Assembly: GCA_038025085.1 (NCBI GenBank)
Contig: CM076146.1
Location: 12,462,001-12,526,000, forward strand
DNA from: Tetragonia tetragonoides
Taxonomy: Eukaryota > Streptophyta > Magnoliopsida > Caryophyllales > Aizoaceae
Reading direction: 5' to 3'
DNA: 64,000 bases
The position numbers and the translations under genes were made by a program. Below, piece by piece: positions 49,023 through 60,989 of this stretch (its first letter is position 1; each line of letters opens with the position of its first letter). The notes under the pieces were generated by a model. That model was given only the letters and a program-made list of their open reading frames with translations, was not told where the DNA came from and did not search any database.

Positions 49023-50267
49023 TCAGTTGATCCATATTAGTGAGCTAGCTGAACTCAATGCCATCAATATCCATGAGTCTGACTGTGCCTCCTGACAGGA
49101 TGTCCTTGATGATGAACGGGCCGGACCAATTTGGTCGAAATTTGCCTCTGGGGCACGTAATTCTTGCCAAACTAAATCCCCTTCCTTTAAATTGCGAGGT
49201 CGGACCTTTTTGTTGAATGCTCTTGCCATGCATTGTTGGACCATGTGGGAATGGTCTAGGGTCCGTAGGCGTCTTTCATCCATGAACATGAGCTCTTCAT
49301 AGCGGGCTTATAACCATTGGGTTTCAGGAATTTCACCCTCTAAGGCTATGCGCATGAAGGGTAGTTGGACTTCTATGGGTAGAACTGCTTCTATTCCATA
49401 GACTAAGGAATAAGGTGTTGCTCCCGTGGAGGATCTTATGGATGTCCTATACCCCCAAAGGGCAAACGGAAGTTTGACAGGCAAATCTTTGTAGTTTTCT
49501 ATCATTTTTTCAATGATAGTCTTGAGGTTCTTGTTGGCGGCTTCTACTGCGCCATTGGTTTGGGAATGTTAAGGGGATGATTTGTGGTGCTGGATTTTGT
49601 TGTTTTTGAGGAGGGTGGTTGTTTCGGCTTTGAAATGGGAACCACGGTCACTGATAATTTCATGCAGAACACCGTATCGGCAAATGATGTTGTTCCTTAT
49701 GAATTTGGACACTTGTTTGGAGGTAAGGACAGCATAGGATTGGGCTTCGACCTATTTGGTAAAATAATCTATGGCTACCAGGATGTATTCATGTCCTGCC
49801 GAGCCCTTCGGTGTGATCTTACCAATGATATCTATTCCCCATGCGGAAAACGGCCAAGGGGATGTGAAGTTGTGGAGCATCGAGGGTGGCATATGCTGCA
49901 GGCTAGCATATATCTAACATTTCTTGCACTTCTTGACATAGTCGTAGCAATCCCTTTCCATAGTAGTCCAGTAGTATCCGAGTCGTAGGACTTTTCTAGA
50001 GAGCATTCGACCATTCATGTGTGGTCCGCACACACCATTGTGTACCTCGTTTATAATTTCTGCTGCTTCTTCAGAGTTCACGCATATGAGGTTGACCCCT
50101 TTGCGGGACTTTTTGTACAGAACCCCCTCATATTCTATGTACTGCGCCGCTAAGAGACGGATGGCCCGTTGAGGTCTTAGGGGTACGTCTTGAGGGTATA
50201 TGCCTTTGGTGATGTAGTTGAAGACGTCTTGGTACCAAGGATCCTGTTCGATCGGAGCAAAAGTCAA
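49023..50267 (-). pseudogene. pol: E2 pol, integrase
   Basis: Zinc-binding N-terminus with EVHNGVCGPHMNGRMLSRKV and YDYVKKCKKC (HHCC), core with WGIDIIGKITPKGSAG (first Asp), EIISDRGSHFKAET (second Asp) and TNGAVEAANKNLK (Glu), so the catalytic triad is readable across frames. C-terminal KLPFALWGYRTSIRSSTGAT, EAVLPIEVQLPFMRIA, ARAFNKKVRPRNLKEGDLV and RPNWSGPFIIKDIL. A frame change occurs after the zinc domain (about 49910), with further stops near 49765 and 49567 and a stop after ETQWL at 49308. Integrase inserts the cDNA into chromosomes. RT and RNase H, which should precede it, are absent. Confidence 0.87.
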
Positions 50268-50699
50268 ATCTGTGTCAAGGTTGTTGCAAAAGGTTGGCTC
50301 ACTTCTTCTTGGTGGGGCGGCATTGTTGAGAGAGTTCAGCTACTCAAACTCTTGTAAAAATGAAAATCTGTATTCTTGCTTTGCGAAGTTTACTTACATT
50401 GGTTAAATTAGTTAGTTAATGATCTGTGCAACTTTGTATTCATTGGGTTTATCAGTAGCTAAATAAACAAATAAATGAGCAAGAGGAACTTTTATTGGTT
50501 TGCAAAAAGAGATAAGCACACATGACTTTAGAGAAGAGGGTCTCTAATTTCCATCACAAAAAAGAAACTAGATTTAGAAAGGAAAGTAAAAGAGGGAACA
50601 CTCCCTATTTAAGACTCAACCTAAAGATTTAGCTAAGGTCCTAACTCGACAAAGTTTAGGGACTCAAACTCAATTCCTCTAGCCCCTGCGGGTGATCTA
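50268..50699. other. Noncoding sequence where E2 protease/RT should be
   Basis: 432 bp with no protease or RT similarity lie between gag and integrase. Read on the minus strand it is A/T-rich with stops in all frames. It marks a large deletion or replacement. Confidence 0.65.
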
Positions 50700-51904
50700 C
50701 TAGTTCCAGGCTTCATCGTTCATATTGCCATCTCTTAATGGTGGTGGAACCTCTCCTCTGTCAATGACACCTTGGATGTCGTCTTTTAGCCGTAGGCAGT
50801 CATCTGTGTGGTGCCCGAATACTCGATGATACTTGCAATAGGGTCGATTTTCTCCCGGTTCTGACTTGGCCTCTTCCAAAGGGATGTGGGGTTGGATGTC
50901 ACCTCTCCATACTAGCGCATTCATAACCGCTTCCATTGGTGCGAAGAGAGGGGTGTACTTTTCTTGACTATGACGACACCAGCTAACTGTCCAAGTGCAT
51001 GGTGGCCACATTGTCCGTTGGTAAATGAAACATGTGACTAGCCCCTTAAAGTGCCTGCACTGATTGATGTGATGTCCTTTAGCCGCGCAGTAGGTACAAC
51101 TTAGGAATGGATTTCCGTCACTCGGAAGGAGCTTTGATATGGGGGTCCTTGGACGAACATACCCATATTTGGACATTTTGTGATAAAGAAGGTCTTGGCG
51201 CCACCAAGCTTCTTCCTTGGTCAGGATGACCGCATTCCTGGGCTTGGAGATGCGTTCTTCTAGAATGTCAACCTTCTCTCTTATCTCTTGTATCCCTTTC
51301 ATTATACGGACCAGACTTTCTTGTATTTGGCTTTTGTCATCCACTGTTTTGTGGCCTCTCACGTCTAGTTCTTCTTCATTGGATTTTTGGGAAATTAAGG
51401 TGATTTCCTCACCATAAATGAGGTGAGAGTAATCTTTGGGCATTGTAATATGGTTGATAGTACCCAGGAGGTTGCCAAAATTTCCGGTTTCTTCAGCTTT
51501 GGGCAATGGTAGAGTGCCATGGTCTATCTTGTCTTGGATGATGTGTTTAATAGCCCAACAGTCATTCATGTCATGCCATTTCCCTTGATGATACTTGCAG
51601 TAATCACCTTCTTTCCAATTACGGCCTTTGGTACTTTGTCCACTAATCTTTCGGAAGCTGTACTGAGAGCTATCCCCAATGGAGAAAAATCTCTATTCGG
51701 CTTAGTTCGGGGCATGTAGTATTCCCTTGATGAGACATTGGAGGAAGACGCGTCACTCTTACATTTCTTTCCTGGCTCTTGGGGGACAGGAGCAGGCTTT
51801 CCCGGAGTCACGGATTTCCGATTTTCAGACGAAGGCACAAACATTGGTGTATCCCACAACTGTCTTGACTTGATGTTGGTAATGTCGGCTTCCAACGTAT
51901 CCAT
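50700..51904 (-). pseudogene. gag: E2 gag remnant with three zinc-knuckle-like motifs
   Basis: Starts MDTLEADITNIKSRQL at 51904, then YYMPRTKPNRDFSPLGIALS (the block before the knuckle in E1 gag is RFTPLGMPYVK). Knuckle-like motifs: CKYHQGKWHDMNDC (about 51600), CTYCAAKGHHINQC (about 51090), CKYHRVFGHHTDDC (about 50850). The gag core seen in E1 is missing between the N-terminus and the first knuckle. A frame change sits near 51569, where MNDCWAIKHIIQDKIDHG starts. A 60-residue Lys/Glu-rich coiled coil (IMKGIQEIREKVDILEERIS) lies between the first two knuckles. Two differing copies of the knuckle region may reflect duplication. Confidence 0.7.
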
Positions 51905-53049
51905 TCAGTCAGTCATCTCAACCAGATACTCCTGAACTGTCCTGATCATGATGTGACCAAGGTGGCTTGAATCGATGCGTGGTAGAATGGTGAATTAAAC
52001 CCTAGCCGAATCTTTCTTCTTTGGATCCTATCCTGAATAGGAAGCACGGAGCACTTAGTAACATGAAAAAGACCACGAGAATCTCATCTAAAAAAAAGTT
52101 GACCCACACATAGAAAAACACATTGTCCTAGAAAGGAAAGTCCTTAAGCCTAAATGCCTGAATATTTCCCTAATATTAAAGGAAAATAAAGTCAATTGAA
52201 CGAAAGTAATAAAAATAGAAAAAGATGGATTATCCTATTTTTTTTTAATTTCCTAGACTCAAAGAAAATGGAAAATGGGATAAAATAAAACAAAAAGAAT
52301 TTCGGCCTTTTCTTTTCTTTTTTTTTTTGATTTTTTTTTTGTTTTTTTTTTTTATTTTGTTTGACCGAATCTGAATTACATAAAAAAAAAAGAAAATAAT
52401 AAAATAGAAAAAGGGAGAGGGGAAATTGGGAGACTGACTCTTTTTTTTTTTGCTAAAAGATCCTAGAAAATTGTTCATGACTTTTAGAATATATCAACGG
52501 GAAAATGATGAGTGCTCATTGAATTGAATTCTCGTACCATCTTCGGGCATTAGGAACTAGCTAAAAAAAAAAAGCTCCTAGCACGTAAGTACATGTTGGC
52601 ACATAATCACGGTATTCATGCATTCAAGCAAGCATTATAACAACGCAATTTACAGGCAAACATGTGATCAGACGGGCATTACAACGACACATGCACACAA
52701 CAAGCAAGCGAATGCACGAATGTGGGTTAGAGGCTTTTGGCTCCTGTGAGGTTACCACGACAAATTACAATTTCCGTTCGGCGGATGGTCGACACATCAA
52801 TTGTAGTTTTTTTATCAACAAGGATTGATGAGTCATGGGTGAGGAAGCGTCGATTTGCACTATAGGACCACTGTATATTCCTTTAGATATACGGGTTGTC
52901 TACGAGTTGCGACACAAACTTCCTCGAGTGTTGATAAGAGTCAAAAATTGTGCCAAAGCACATGCAAATGATGCAAATAATGCAAAATATGGAACATGTT
53001 ATTAAACAATTAAGCAAATTTGACTTTCGAGTCTCACCCTCTTAAATAA
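51905..53049 (-). other. E2 leader
   Basis: Contains poly(T)/poly(A) tracts (52230-52400, 52440-52452) and one inverted copy (52585-52870) of the unit duplicated at 13580-14360. No gene. Confidence 0.6.
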
Positions 53050-53069
53050 ATCCCCAGTGAAGTCGCCAC
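53050..53069 (-). other. E2 primer-binding site
   Basis: Minus strand GTGGCGACTTCACTGGGGAT directly follows the LTR end CCTTACA. Clear and apparently intact. Confidence 0.85.
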
Positions 53070-54376
53070 TGTAAGGACCGGGATTTCTACGGCCCACGGA
53101 GTGCATCCTATTAGAAAATTTGTAAGTTGGGAGTTTAGATAAGTTCAAGGGACCATCGAGTTAGAAAATATTTTGTAAAGACTTGAATTGAATAAAAACC
53201 ATGAAAGAGGTCACAAATCTGTTATCGGCAGTTTATCGAAGGGACAAACCGAAGGGACAATACGAAGGGACAACCCAATAGCGCGATAAGTGAACTGATC
53301 ATGTTTTTAGAAAGACTCCCGCTCATATAGAACATATGAGTACCCAAGATTAATAGGTTCGGGGGCGAAGGTACGAGGTGGGAAGGTGTTAGGCACCCAA
53401 CTCGCTCGTATTATGACGGCCTCTACTAACTCAAGTTTGCTTAATAATTTAAAGACATAATTCCCATGCAAAACCGGATTAACAACCTAGACTTAGACTA
53501 TTAATTGGTTCACCACAAGCATTACAACATTTATTTTTAACCCTTATTTAGACATGTATTCGATTTGACAAGTTGGGTAGCACAACGACTATACAGACGA
53601 TATTTAAGAAGCAATAAAAGCGTTATTCTAGCATGATATCTACATTATGACTATTGGAAAATAAACAATTAGGCAATTAATTTAATTTGAGGCCTCAGGA
53701 ATTTGTACCTGAACTGTAGGCTATATTTGACAAGAATAGTAAAACGAGATCTCAAATTTGGAAGAAAGAGGGAGAAGCTCAGAGTCAATAGTACTGAGAA
53801 TAGAGGATGTTAGCTGTAGACTGTCTGTTTTGAACTGAGGGTGAAGGGTTGTTTATATAGGCGTGGGGAAGTAGGGTTGGACGGCAGAAATTGAGCTGAA
53901 AAACGAGACGGGCTTGAAAAATCAGCCGGGCCCAAAGAAGGGTCAGCGCCGCTAGCGGCCCTGGGAAACTCGTCAGCGCCGCTAGCGACCCTGGGACTTA
54001 TTCCAGGGCCGCTGACGGCTCTCAGCAGCCAGCTGGATATTGTCATAATGACGTCATCCAGTCTATTTTTATTTTTCGGAGGAATTTTTGTATTCTGAAA
54101 AATATGAAAAGACCGTTTTACCCTTGGACGATAAAAGACGGTTCTACCTCTAAATCGCAACTTGGCGACCGGGGGTCGGAAAAAGGCGTGAGACTTGTCT
54201 TTGGAAAGCTCTTGAACGGGGTTTCTGAATGAAATGGAATGAAAGGGTGTTTGGAGGAAAAACCTGAGACCTTATCTTAACTATTAAAGCAAAAATAGCA
54301 GTTCAAGTTTATAAATTACTCCTTTCATCATCGGGCTTTTGCGGAGAAATCTGAAGGCGCTTTTTTGGCGTCTACA
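53070..54376 (-). repeat. E2 5' LTR (right)
   Basis: 1307 bp. Differs from the left LTR by a 17-bp insertion near 53260 and a duplication of the palindromic module: GTCAGCGCCGCTAGCG occurs at 53943 and 53972. TATA box at 53854-53859. Confidence 0.92.
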
Positions 54377-56469
54377 TGTAGGATCCCCCAGGATGGCCTT
54401 TAGCCAAATAAGAGGGGACGATCGAGTATTTACTTTTATTCGATCATAGGTATTCCGTTGGGGAAAATAATGTCACTAGGAAAATGTGGATCCCACTAGG
54501 GAATGTGATTTTGTATGAAGGTGATTTGATGGAATGGTAGGTGGAACACCCATGATCGCGTATAAGCAAATATCTGATTCTAACCTCAAATTTGGCCCCC
54601 GGCCGGGTTTGTACACAAACGGATATACTGGGTTTTATTGAAAACATGCAATTGAATATATCACACATGTGAGAGAAGTTCTTTTTTATTTTATTTTTCA
54701 AGTTGTATTATTAGGTGAAAACATATGAATGCAAATGTAAAAATATAATTAAGAAGCCTAGGAATAAATGAATTAGAATTTAAGTAATTACAATAAAATT
54801 ACAAAAAATATCTAAAATTCCTGAAAGGAGGAAAATACTTGATCATCATGTACATGACGCCTCTAGTGCTCAAGCTCGATCGTTGTCTTCAAATGGTCGG
54901 GTTTATTCACAAAGGAGGTGATTTAGTTACAAAAGAATTGGTTTATTTACAAAGATTAATTAAGAAATTCAATATTCACGTGAGCGGTTTGAAAGAATTA
55001 AGAAGGGATTGATCCAAACGCAACTTATTAATGCTAAAACTATTTTTATAATTAGTGCGACATAATAAAATAATAAACTGGAGAGTTTCGTATTTTTATA
55101 ATTTTATCTGATAATTAAACGAAAATATTTACAAAATCGCATAAAATCGAATTTCCAATAAACTGGGAAGAACTTTCTTAATTCATAACTCGGTTATTTC
55201 TTAATCAGAAAGAGTTATTCGAAAGCCTAGCTTGGTTCATTTTATGTCCTCTATCTACTGTAAAAATATCAGGTCAATACATTTCATGGTTAATGAGGTA
55301 CGCGCAAATTACAAGTTTCTGGAAGCTAATTGACAGGCCTTCGATTTTTGATTTACTGGGAATTAACTACAAGTGATATAAGTCTAAACTTTACAAGGCT
55401 TAAACTAGGCTGGAAAATGAGTATTTAAACAAATGATAAAGAGTTTTACACAAATTTAAGCTTTTTTACAAAAATAAACAAAAGTTCTGTACAAAGATCC
55501 TAATGTTCTAAATTATTTAAAGTTAACAAATTAATACTGATATTGACAGATTTGAACTCGGTTTTGATTAATTTATTAAAAATCCAATACAAGTACAAAT
55601 TGAGCAATTCAAAAGTCTAAATTGATCCTAATTGAGTCTATTATCCAATTCCAAGTTCAAGTTACATTGAGAAAGCATGGATCACTGCAGTTATATATAT
55701 TAGCGAACATAGTCAATTCTAAATCTAAGTTGGTTGGTTTTTTTTTAGAATTAATTATACAAAGTGAAAGTTAATATTACTAATACACATTCTAATTGGA
55801 CATGACAGGGAACATCCACAAAATGTAACAAAAATTAAACACTAATCTAAGGGTTCTTTTAGGCTAAAAAAAAAACAAGTATTAAACCTAAACAAATTTA
55901 GAAGTTCAACATTACTTAGTCATTTGAACAAAATCATGTAAAATTCATTTCTTAACCAAAATGGATAAAGTTGGTGTCTGTAAAAACCTTGTTTAATCTT
56001 CTTTAATTTTCTTAGAAATAGATTAGGCCAAAAGGGTAACCAAACATTAGTTATTTACAAATCAAACTACGGTGGTCTAAGTTTGACAGTTGGATTTCAA
56101 AAAACGAATGTGAATTCAATAACCGTTATCTTGGTAATTTATATGTCTATTGAAAGCTATTAAGCTAATGTTTCATATGATACTAATTTTACCAAATTCT
56201 AACTGTTGGAGTTCCCTCAATACACAAACAAATTTACGTCTTCTAAATTGTAAAAATTTGAATTATTACAAATTGGAACAAACAAAAATTCCGAGGCTTC
56301 TATATGCATGAATGGTCAATTTTATCCGTTTTTATTGAAGAAAAAGAAAACAAACGGTGATGAGAGGGAAAAGTAACATTCATTGTTCAAGCATTTTTTG
56401 ATCAAACATCACTCAATCTCACCATAAAAACATTCAAAGGCTTGATCTATGTCCTCCATAGAAAAAATA

Positions 56470-56472
<3 letters not shown>

Positions 56473-56558
<86 letters not shown>
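56473..56558. repeat. (TA)n microsatellite
   Basis: About 43 TA units within the E3 right LTR. Confidence 0.97.
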
Positions 56559-56563
<5 letters not shown>

Positions 56564-56564
<1 letters not shown>

Positions 56565-56752
56565 TAGTGAAATAATCACATAAAAAAAAGTTAGAGTTAA
56601 TAATGAGTAAATGTTAGTAAAGATAATCACATAGAAAATGGTTAGTAAAGATAATCAAATAGAAAAAGTTAGAGTTAGTAAGAAGTAAAGGTTCGTAAAT
56701 ATAATCACATAGAAAATGGTTAGTAAAGATAATCACATAGAAAAAGTTTAGA
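56564..56752. repeat. Short degenerate tandem repeat
   Basis: About five units of GTTAGTAAAGATAATCACAT followed by AGAAAAWG, with period varying from 33 to 60 bp. Confidence 0.7.
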
Positions 56753-57585
56753 TCTAAAAATATTAATTCAAGAGATAGGAAAAATGAAAGAAAACAAGTA
56801 AATAAAAAGGATAATTAAAATGGTGGGGGTATAAAAAAAATTTATAAGAAAAGGAAAAGGTTAATTATTACAACAAATATGAATGGTTGATGATTGGTGA
56901 GTTATTAACAAACATTAGTAGTAGATAAGTGATAGGAAATATTAATACCCTTTTGATGTTGTGGATGAACTTGCAATTTTGATCTTGAAAAATGAAAATT
57001 ATTAGGTGCAAATTCCCTTTTAGATTTGCACTTAATAAAAAAAAAAGGTGAAGAACGTAAGGTTTTTTTTTTATTTTTTATTTTTATGTGTTTATGAAAG
57101 AATGGTGAAGATGTGAGATGAAATGAAAGATTAGATTTTTTTGGTTTTTTGTGGGTTTATGAGAGAGTTAGATAAATTAACATGAAAGATGATGAATACT
57201 AGGAGGAGAAGAGAGAATTTTTACTTAGAGAATTTTGAGACAGAAAAGGGGCTATTAGTTAGTAAAATGAGGGTCTTTATAGGAAAAGTCAAGGCGAGGG
57301 GTTTTAGGGTTAAGGGAAAAAATCAGAAAATTAATTATTAAAAAAAGGTTAAATAAACTTAAATAAAAGGTTGTTTTGGTGTCACATTGGATGAGCTAAA
57401 TTAAGACCCGAAACAAAAATATAACTAAAGGAAATTAAAATGAAACTAGTTAATTAAGGAAAATGAGGAACAATAGAAAAACCAAAACAAAAAAGGGGGA
57501 GGGGTAATAAAATGAGGGATGAAAGGATGGAAGAAAGAGAAAGAAAAAGAGAAAAAATAAAAAAATAAATAATAATAAGGAAAGG

Positions 57586-57593
<8 letters not shown>

Positions 57594-57624
<31 letters not shown>
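57594..57624. repeat. (GA)n microsatellite
   Basis: About 15 GA units; explains the Leu/Ser-repeat frames on the minus strand. Confidence 0.95.
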
Positions 57625-57626
<2 letters not shown>

Positions 57627-58065
57627 TGAAGGTTTTGGGGTCCAATCAATAAGAAAAAAAAAATTAATTAAAAAGGAAAGAAAGCGGTAGTGGGCTGTCA
57701 AGTGGGGAAGGAGAAGAAATGAGTGGGTGGGGATGATGTCAACATTAGTGATGCAATAAATGGAATAAAAAGAAAAAAATAAGGGAGGATGATGAGAGGT
57801 ATCTCACGTAGGAAACAAAGGGAATTTTATTAATATTATTATTTTTTCTTTGACGTGGGGCCCATGTGTGGGGAGAGCATCAGAAAAAAAAATTATTTTT
57901 ATTATTTATTTATTTTTATTCTTTCTCTTTCCTTGTTTTGGACTTTGGACTTTTGACTTTTGAGTGTTGGGTTTTTATGAGCCAAATTCTTGGATCAACC
58001 TTTTTTGCCCAATACTCCCTAATCCAGTATAGAAAAACTAATAAAAATAAAGTTTATTAAGAATC

Positions 58066-58156
<91 letters not shown>
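58066..58156. repeat. (TAA)n microsatellite
   Basis: About 30 TAA units at the outer end of the E3 right LTR; counterpart of 17480-17594. Confidence 0.97.
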
Positions 58157-58158
<2 letters not shown>

Positions 58159-58183
58159 AAGTCAAAACTTTGGTGTCTACACA

Positions 58184-58800
58184 AGCTGTGATCCAAAACA
58201 GCGGCTTATTTTCCAACTACAATGCTAATGGTGGTAAAGTCAATCCTAAGATCAAGGGCAAGCTTACAGCCAAGTTCTCTATGACCGAGGTTTCGATATT
58301 CACTGGAATTGGCCGTCCATAAGATCACCTCAAGACTTTCACTACTATCATGGGCTTGAAAGGACCTAGCAAGAGTCTCTATATTACACTTGTTCCCACA
58401 GCCTCTTGACCCTTCGACTCGTCGTTGGTTCTACTCCTTGAATTTGGAGAACTACCACAGTTAGTCGGATTTCATTTTGGTCTTACTTGCACGCTACAAG
58501 GACACTGTTGCTCTACCTATAACTTTTCGAGAGTTGGAGATCACTAAGCAAGAAAAAGATGAAGGATTTCACTTCTTTCCTTCACCGTTGGAGGATAAAG
58601 ATAGACGAGATGGTCGAGAGACCTTCGCAAACTGATCAAATCCGCTAATTCATCAAGAATCTGCAACTTGCTTACAAGAAACACCTAAGGTATCAAACAA
58701 TTGACTGGTACCATTGGCTCAATGATGTGGGTATACTAATCAAAGATGACCTTCTTAAGAATGCCACTTAAGTTGTGAACATCACAAGTATCTACAGGGG
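58184..58800 (+). pseudogene. gag: E4 gag, C-terminal half
   Basis: Resumes the frame cut at 15597, then reads KLTAKFSMTEVSIFTGIG and DHLKTFTTIMGLKGPSKSLY, aligning with KFFMPKVPTFKGTDDPQDHI and VFTTALGLRGIKQELYVH of the E1 gag. After about 58400 the frame is broken repeatedly (stops at 58309, 58407), but ITFRELEITKQ-like, VERPSQTDQI and LKDDLLKN-like pieces can still be followed to about 58770. No zinc knuckle remains. Confidence 0.78.
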
Positions 58801-60640
58801 GTTGTCCTGCATATCTCTGTCAAACAACCCCTTCTCGGTTGAAGAGAGTCGCTGTCTCCTAGTGTGCAAGTCTAGTCGAGTTTAGTCAAATCAATGATGT
58901 CTAGGTTGTCTTTTCAAGTCGTCCATATATTCTAGCTTACTTCTCGTGTAATGCTTTTTTCGATTCAATAAAGATTGCATTTTGATTCATATAGTTGTTC
59001 TTTGTTCAATGCTATGACGAACTTAAGTCGCCGATGACGGAATAATAAAAAAAAATCAAAAACAATAATTCGAAAAAAGAAAAAGAGCCTTCAATGTGGA
59101 AGACATCAAAACAGGAACTCCCTAATGAACATATCCATTGAAGACATATAGTTGAACCATCCGGCTGAGGACAAGAGGCATTTATTTGGCACCTCACATC
59201 AATATCCTTGACTACCCTAGACATCATTACCACTTGCATCCCTTTGAGCCTTAAACACATAGTCTTTCATTTCTTAACCGCATCATCCTTACCCGGGGAA
59301 TGGGTGTGTGCAAAATTGGAATAGAAGCAACCTTCTAGACAAGGGAGACCGACCTACAAAAGAGCCATCGGGAGAAAATCCAAAACAAAAAGTGAACTTG
59401 AAAAGTTCAAGAGTAACAAAAAGAGAGAAATTAAAGAGAGATCAAAGATCCAAAAGAGTGCAAATAATTCAAGCACAACTGAACGATGGTCTTACCTCAA
59501 CAATAGTCTCTAAGCCATCTTGCCGAGATCACAAGCTTTTTTTACCATCTAGCATACTTTGGGGAGGGGATTTATATTGGGTTTGTTTGAGCCTTTATCC
59601 TTTTCTTTGGCACCTTTATCCAGTCTGACATTACAACCCGAAAGCCCTCCAAGAGGCACGACCCTTCAATTCTGTAGTTCCTGAACTACGTTCCTGATTC
59701 CAGACATCGGATACGTAGGAAACCTCGAAGAGGCCCGACCACGACAATCACTTTGTCACATTATCATAAGGAGTTCTCCCACTCCACCATATCCACCTAA
59801 GGCTTAAAACAAAAGAAAAAAAGAGCCTGGTAGGTTGAAAACCCAAAATAGCGGTCTAGGCAAAAATTAGGGCAAAAACAAAAAAATGAACAAATCAACA
59901 TGTTGAGTAAACTTAAATTTTTGAAGATTTTAGAGCATTTTTCTCCTGTAAGCACTTCTTAGTCAGTCGTCTACAGTCATACTCATCGCCTTTCTCGTAG
60001 GCTTGCACACAAACTTCCCCACTGTGGGCTTTCTTCAGAACGAGTCAGTTCTATGTCTACGACGTTCAAGTTGTCCATCTTGTCCCCATCTTACAGGTAG
60101 GGACGTTCACTATCGCTGCATCAAGTCTCTCACGGCTTAGCATTTAGAGCTTCTCAAGCACAGCATGTTTATCAAACCATATACCAAACTAGGGGCTTGT
60201 TCTCCCTTGGCTGCACCTAGTATTGTCCACGAGTATCAAACTTTGTCAAGATCACCATAGAAATGAAATTCCTTCTCACAAACGTTTTCAACATGAAGAC
60301 CATCTTCACACCCTGTAGGAGAGTCGTGCATACCAGGCTAGGCCGCATGGAGCTATAAGTCAAAAGAGTCTTCATACATTACATTTGCATAAGTACTAGA
60401 GTCGCCTTAAAGGCATGCATGTGTACATGATTTTCCCATCGTCTTGAGTCTTTGCGTGTTTACATGTGAGTCCCCTCTGCCCCCTGCACATTACTGTGTC
60501 ATATTCTTGTGTATCATGTCATGTTCAGTCGGGCATGTCTATTGCATCTTTGCTCCATGCATATCTCCGCTACACATTTGACTACCGTCTGTTCAAACTA
60601 GCAAGCAAAGAGCTCAGTATCCGACAGACATTCATAAACA
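58801..60640. other. E4 downstream region, no pol found
   Basis: 1.8 kb without RT or integrase motifs, so pol is deleted. The post-pol motif at 59679-59745 shows that the region past pol survives. Nothing else recognisable. Confidence 0.5.
59679..59745 (-). other. Conserved post-pol motif, E4 copy
   Basis: Minus strand: GTTTCCTACGTATCCGATG, GGAATCAGGAACGTAGTTC in order, antisense to the E4 gag as in the other elements. Confidence 0.75.
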
Positions 60641-60644
60641 AGCT

Positions 60645-60760
60645 TGAAAGCGGCCTTTCGAAAACAATCAATAACGGAAGCAAACTTTCGATAGCAATCA
60701 AAAGTGGAAGCGACCTTCCGACTACAACCAAGAGTGAAAATACACTTCCAACAAAAGTCA
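60645..60760. repeat. 30-bp tandem repeat, probable E4 3' UTR
   Basis: Four degenerate units built on GGAAGCNACCTTCCGANNAC AATCAA-like sequence (for example CAAACTTTCGATAGCAATCA and CGACCTTCCGACTACAACCA). Confidence 0.7.
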
Positions 60761-60989
60761 AGCGCGCGGGAACAGACCCCAGGCCCACAAAGTCAAATTT
60801 CTAATTGTCAGTCCATTTTATGGTACAACGCTACTACCCGATAAAACTAATACATTTGTTTTGCAGGCTCAATTTACATTCATATGCGTGAATTAATTTC
60901 ACGTATCAGTATTTTTGCACATGAATGTATTTTCGATAAAATAATTGATACTCACTAATGACTAATAATAGGTTTTATCCACGTGCTTC
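60761..60989. other. No recognisable feature
   Basis: A/T-rich; I could not identify the E4 3' LTR here. Confidence 0.3.

Larger units (their letters stand above)
41344..54376 (-). mobile_element. E2: complete 13.0 kb Tat-like element with two antisense genes
   Basis: LTRs 41344-42608 and 53070-54376, both running TGTAAGGAC... to ...TTTTTTGGCKTCTACA on the plus strand; PBS at 53050-53069 and polypurine tract at 42609-42625. Flanks GGTAG (41339-41343) and TGTAG (54377-54381) match at 4 of 5 bases. LTRs differ at about 5% over the first 200 bp by my count, plus short indels. Gag (partial) and integrase lie on the minus strand; protease, RT and RNase H are missing. The PMD and DUF7745-like genes lie on the plus strand between integrase and the 3' LTR. 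Movement would need enzymes in trans. Confidence 0.92.
54377..58183 (-). repeat. E3 right (5') LTR, second part
   Basis: Continues the LTR after E2. 54377-56877 is A/T-rich and lacks a counterpart in the left LTR. From 56878 on it matches 16820-17607 (AATATGAATGGTTGATGATT in both), except for a block of about 500 bp (57000-57505) absent on the left. Ends TTTGGTGTCTACACA at 58183. No gene seen in 3.8 kb. Confidence 0.75.

Noticed and set aside
60466..60804. 112-codon plus-strand frame
   Set aside because: Its second half is the 30-bp tandem repeat; no family signature.
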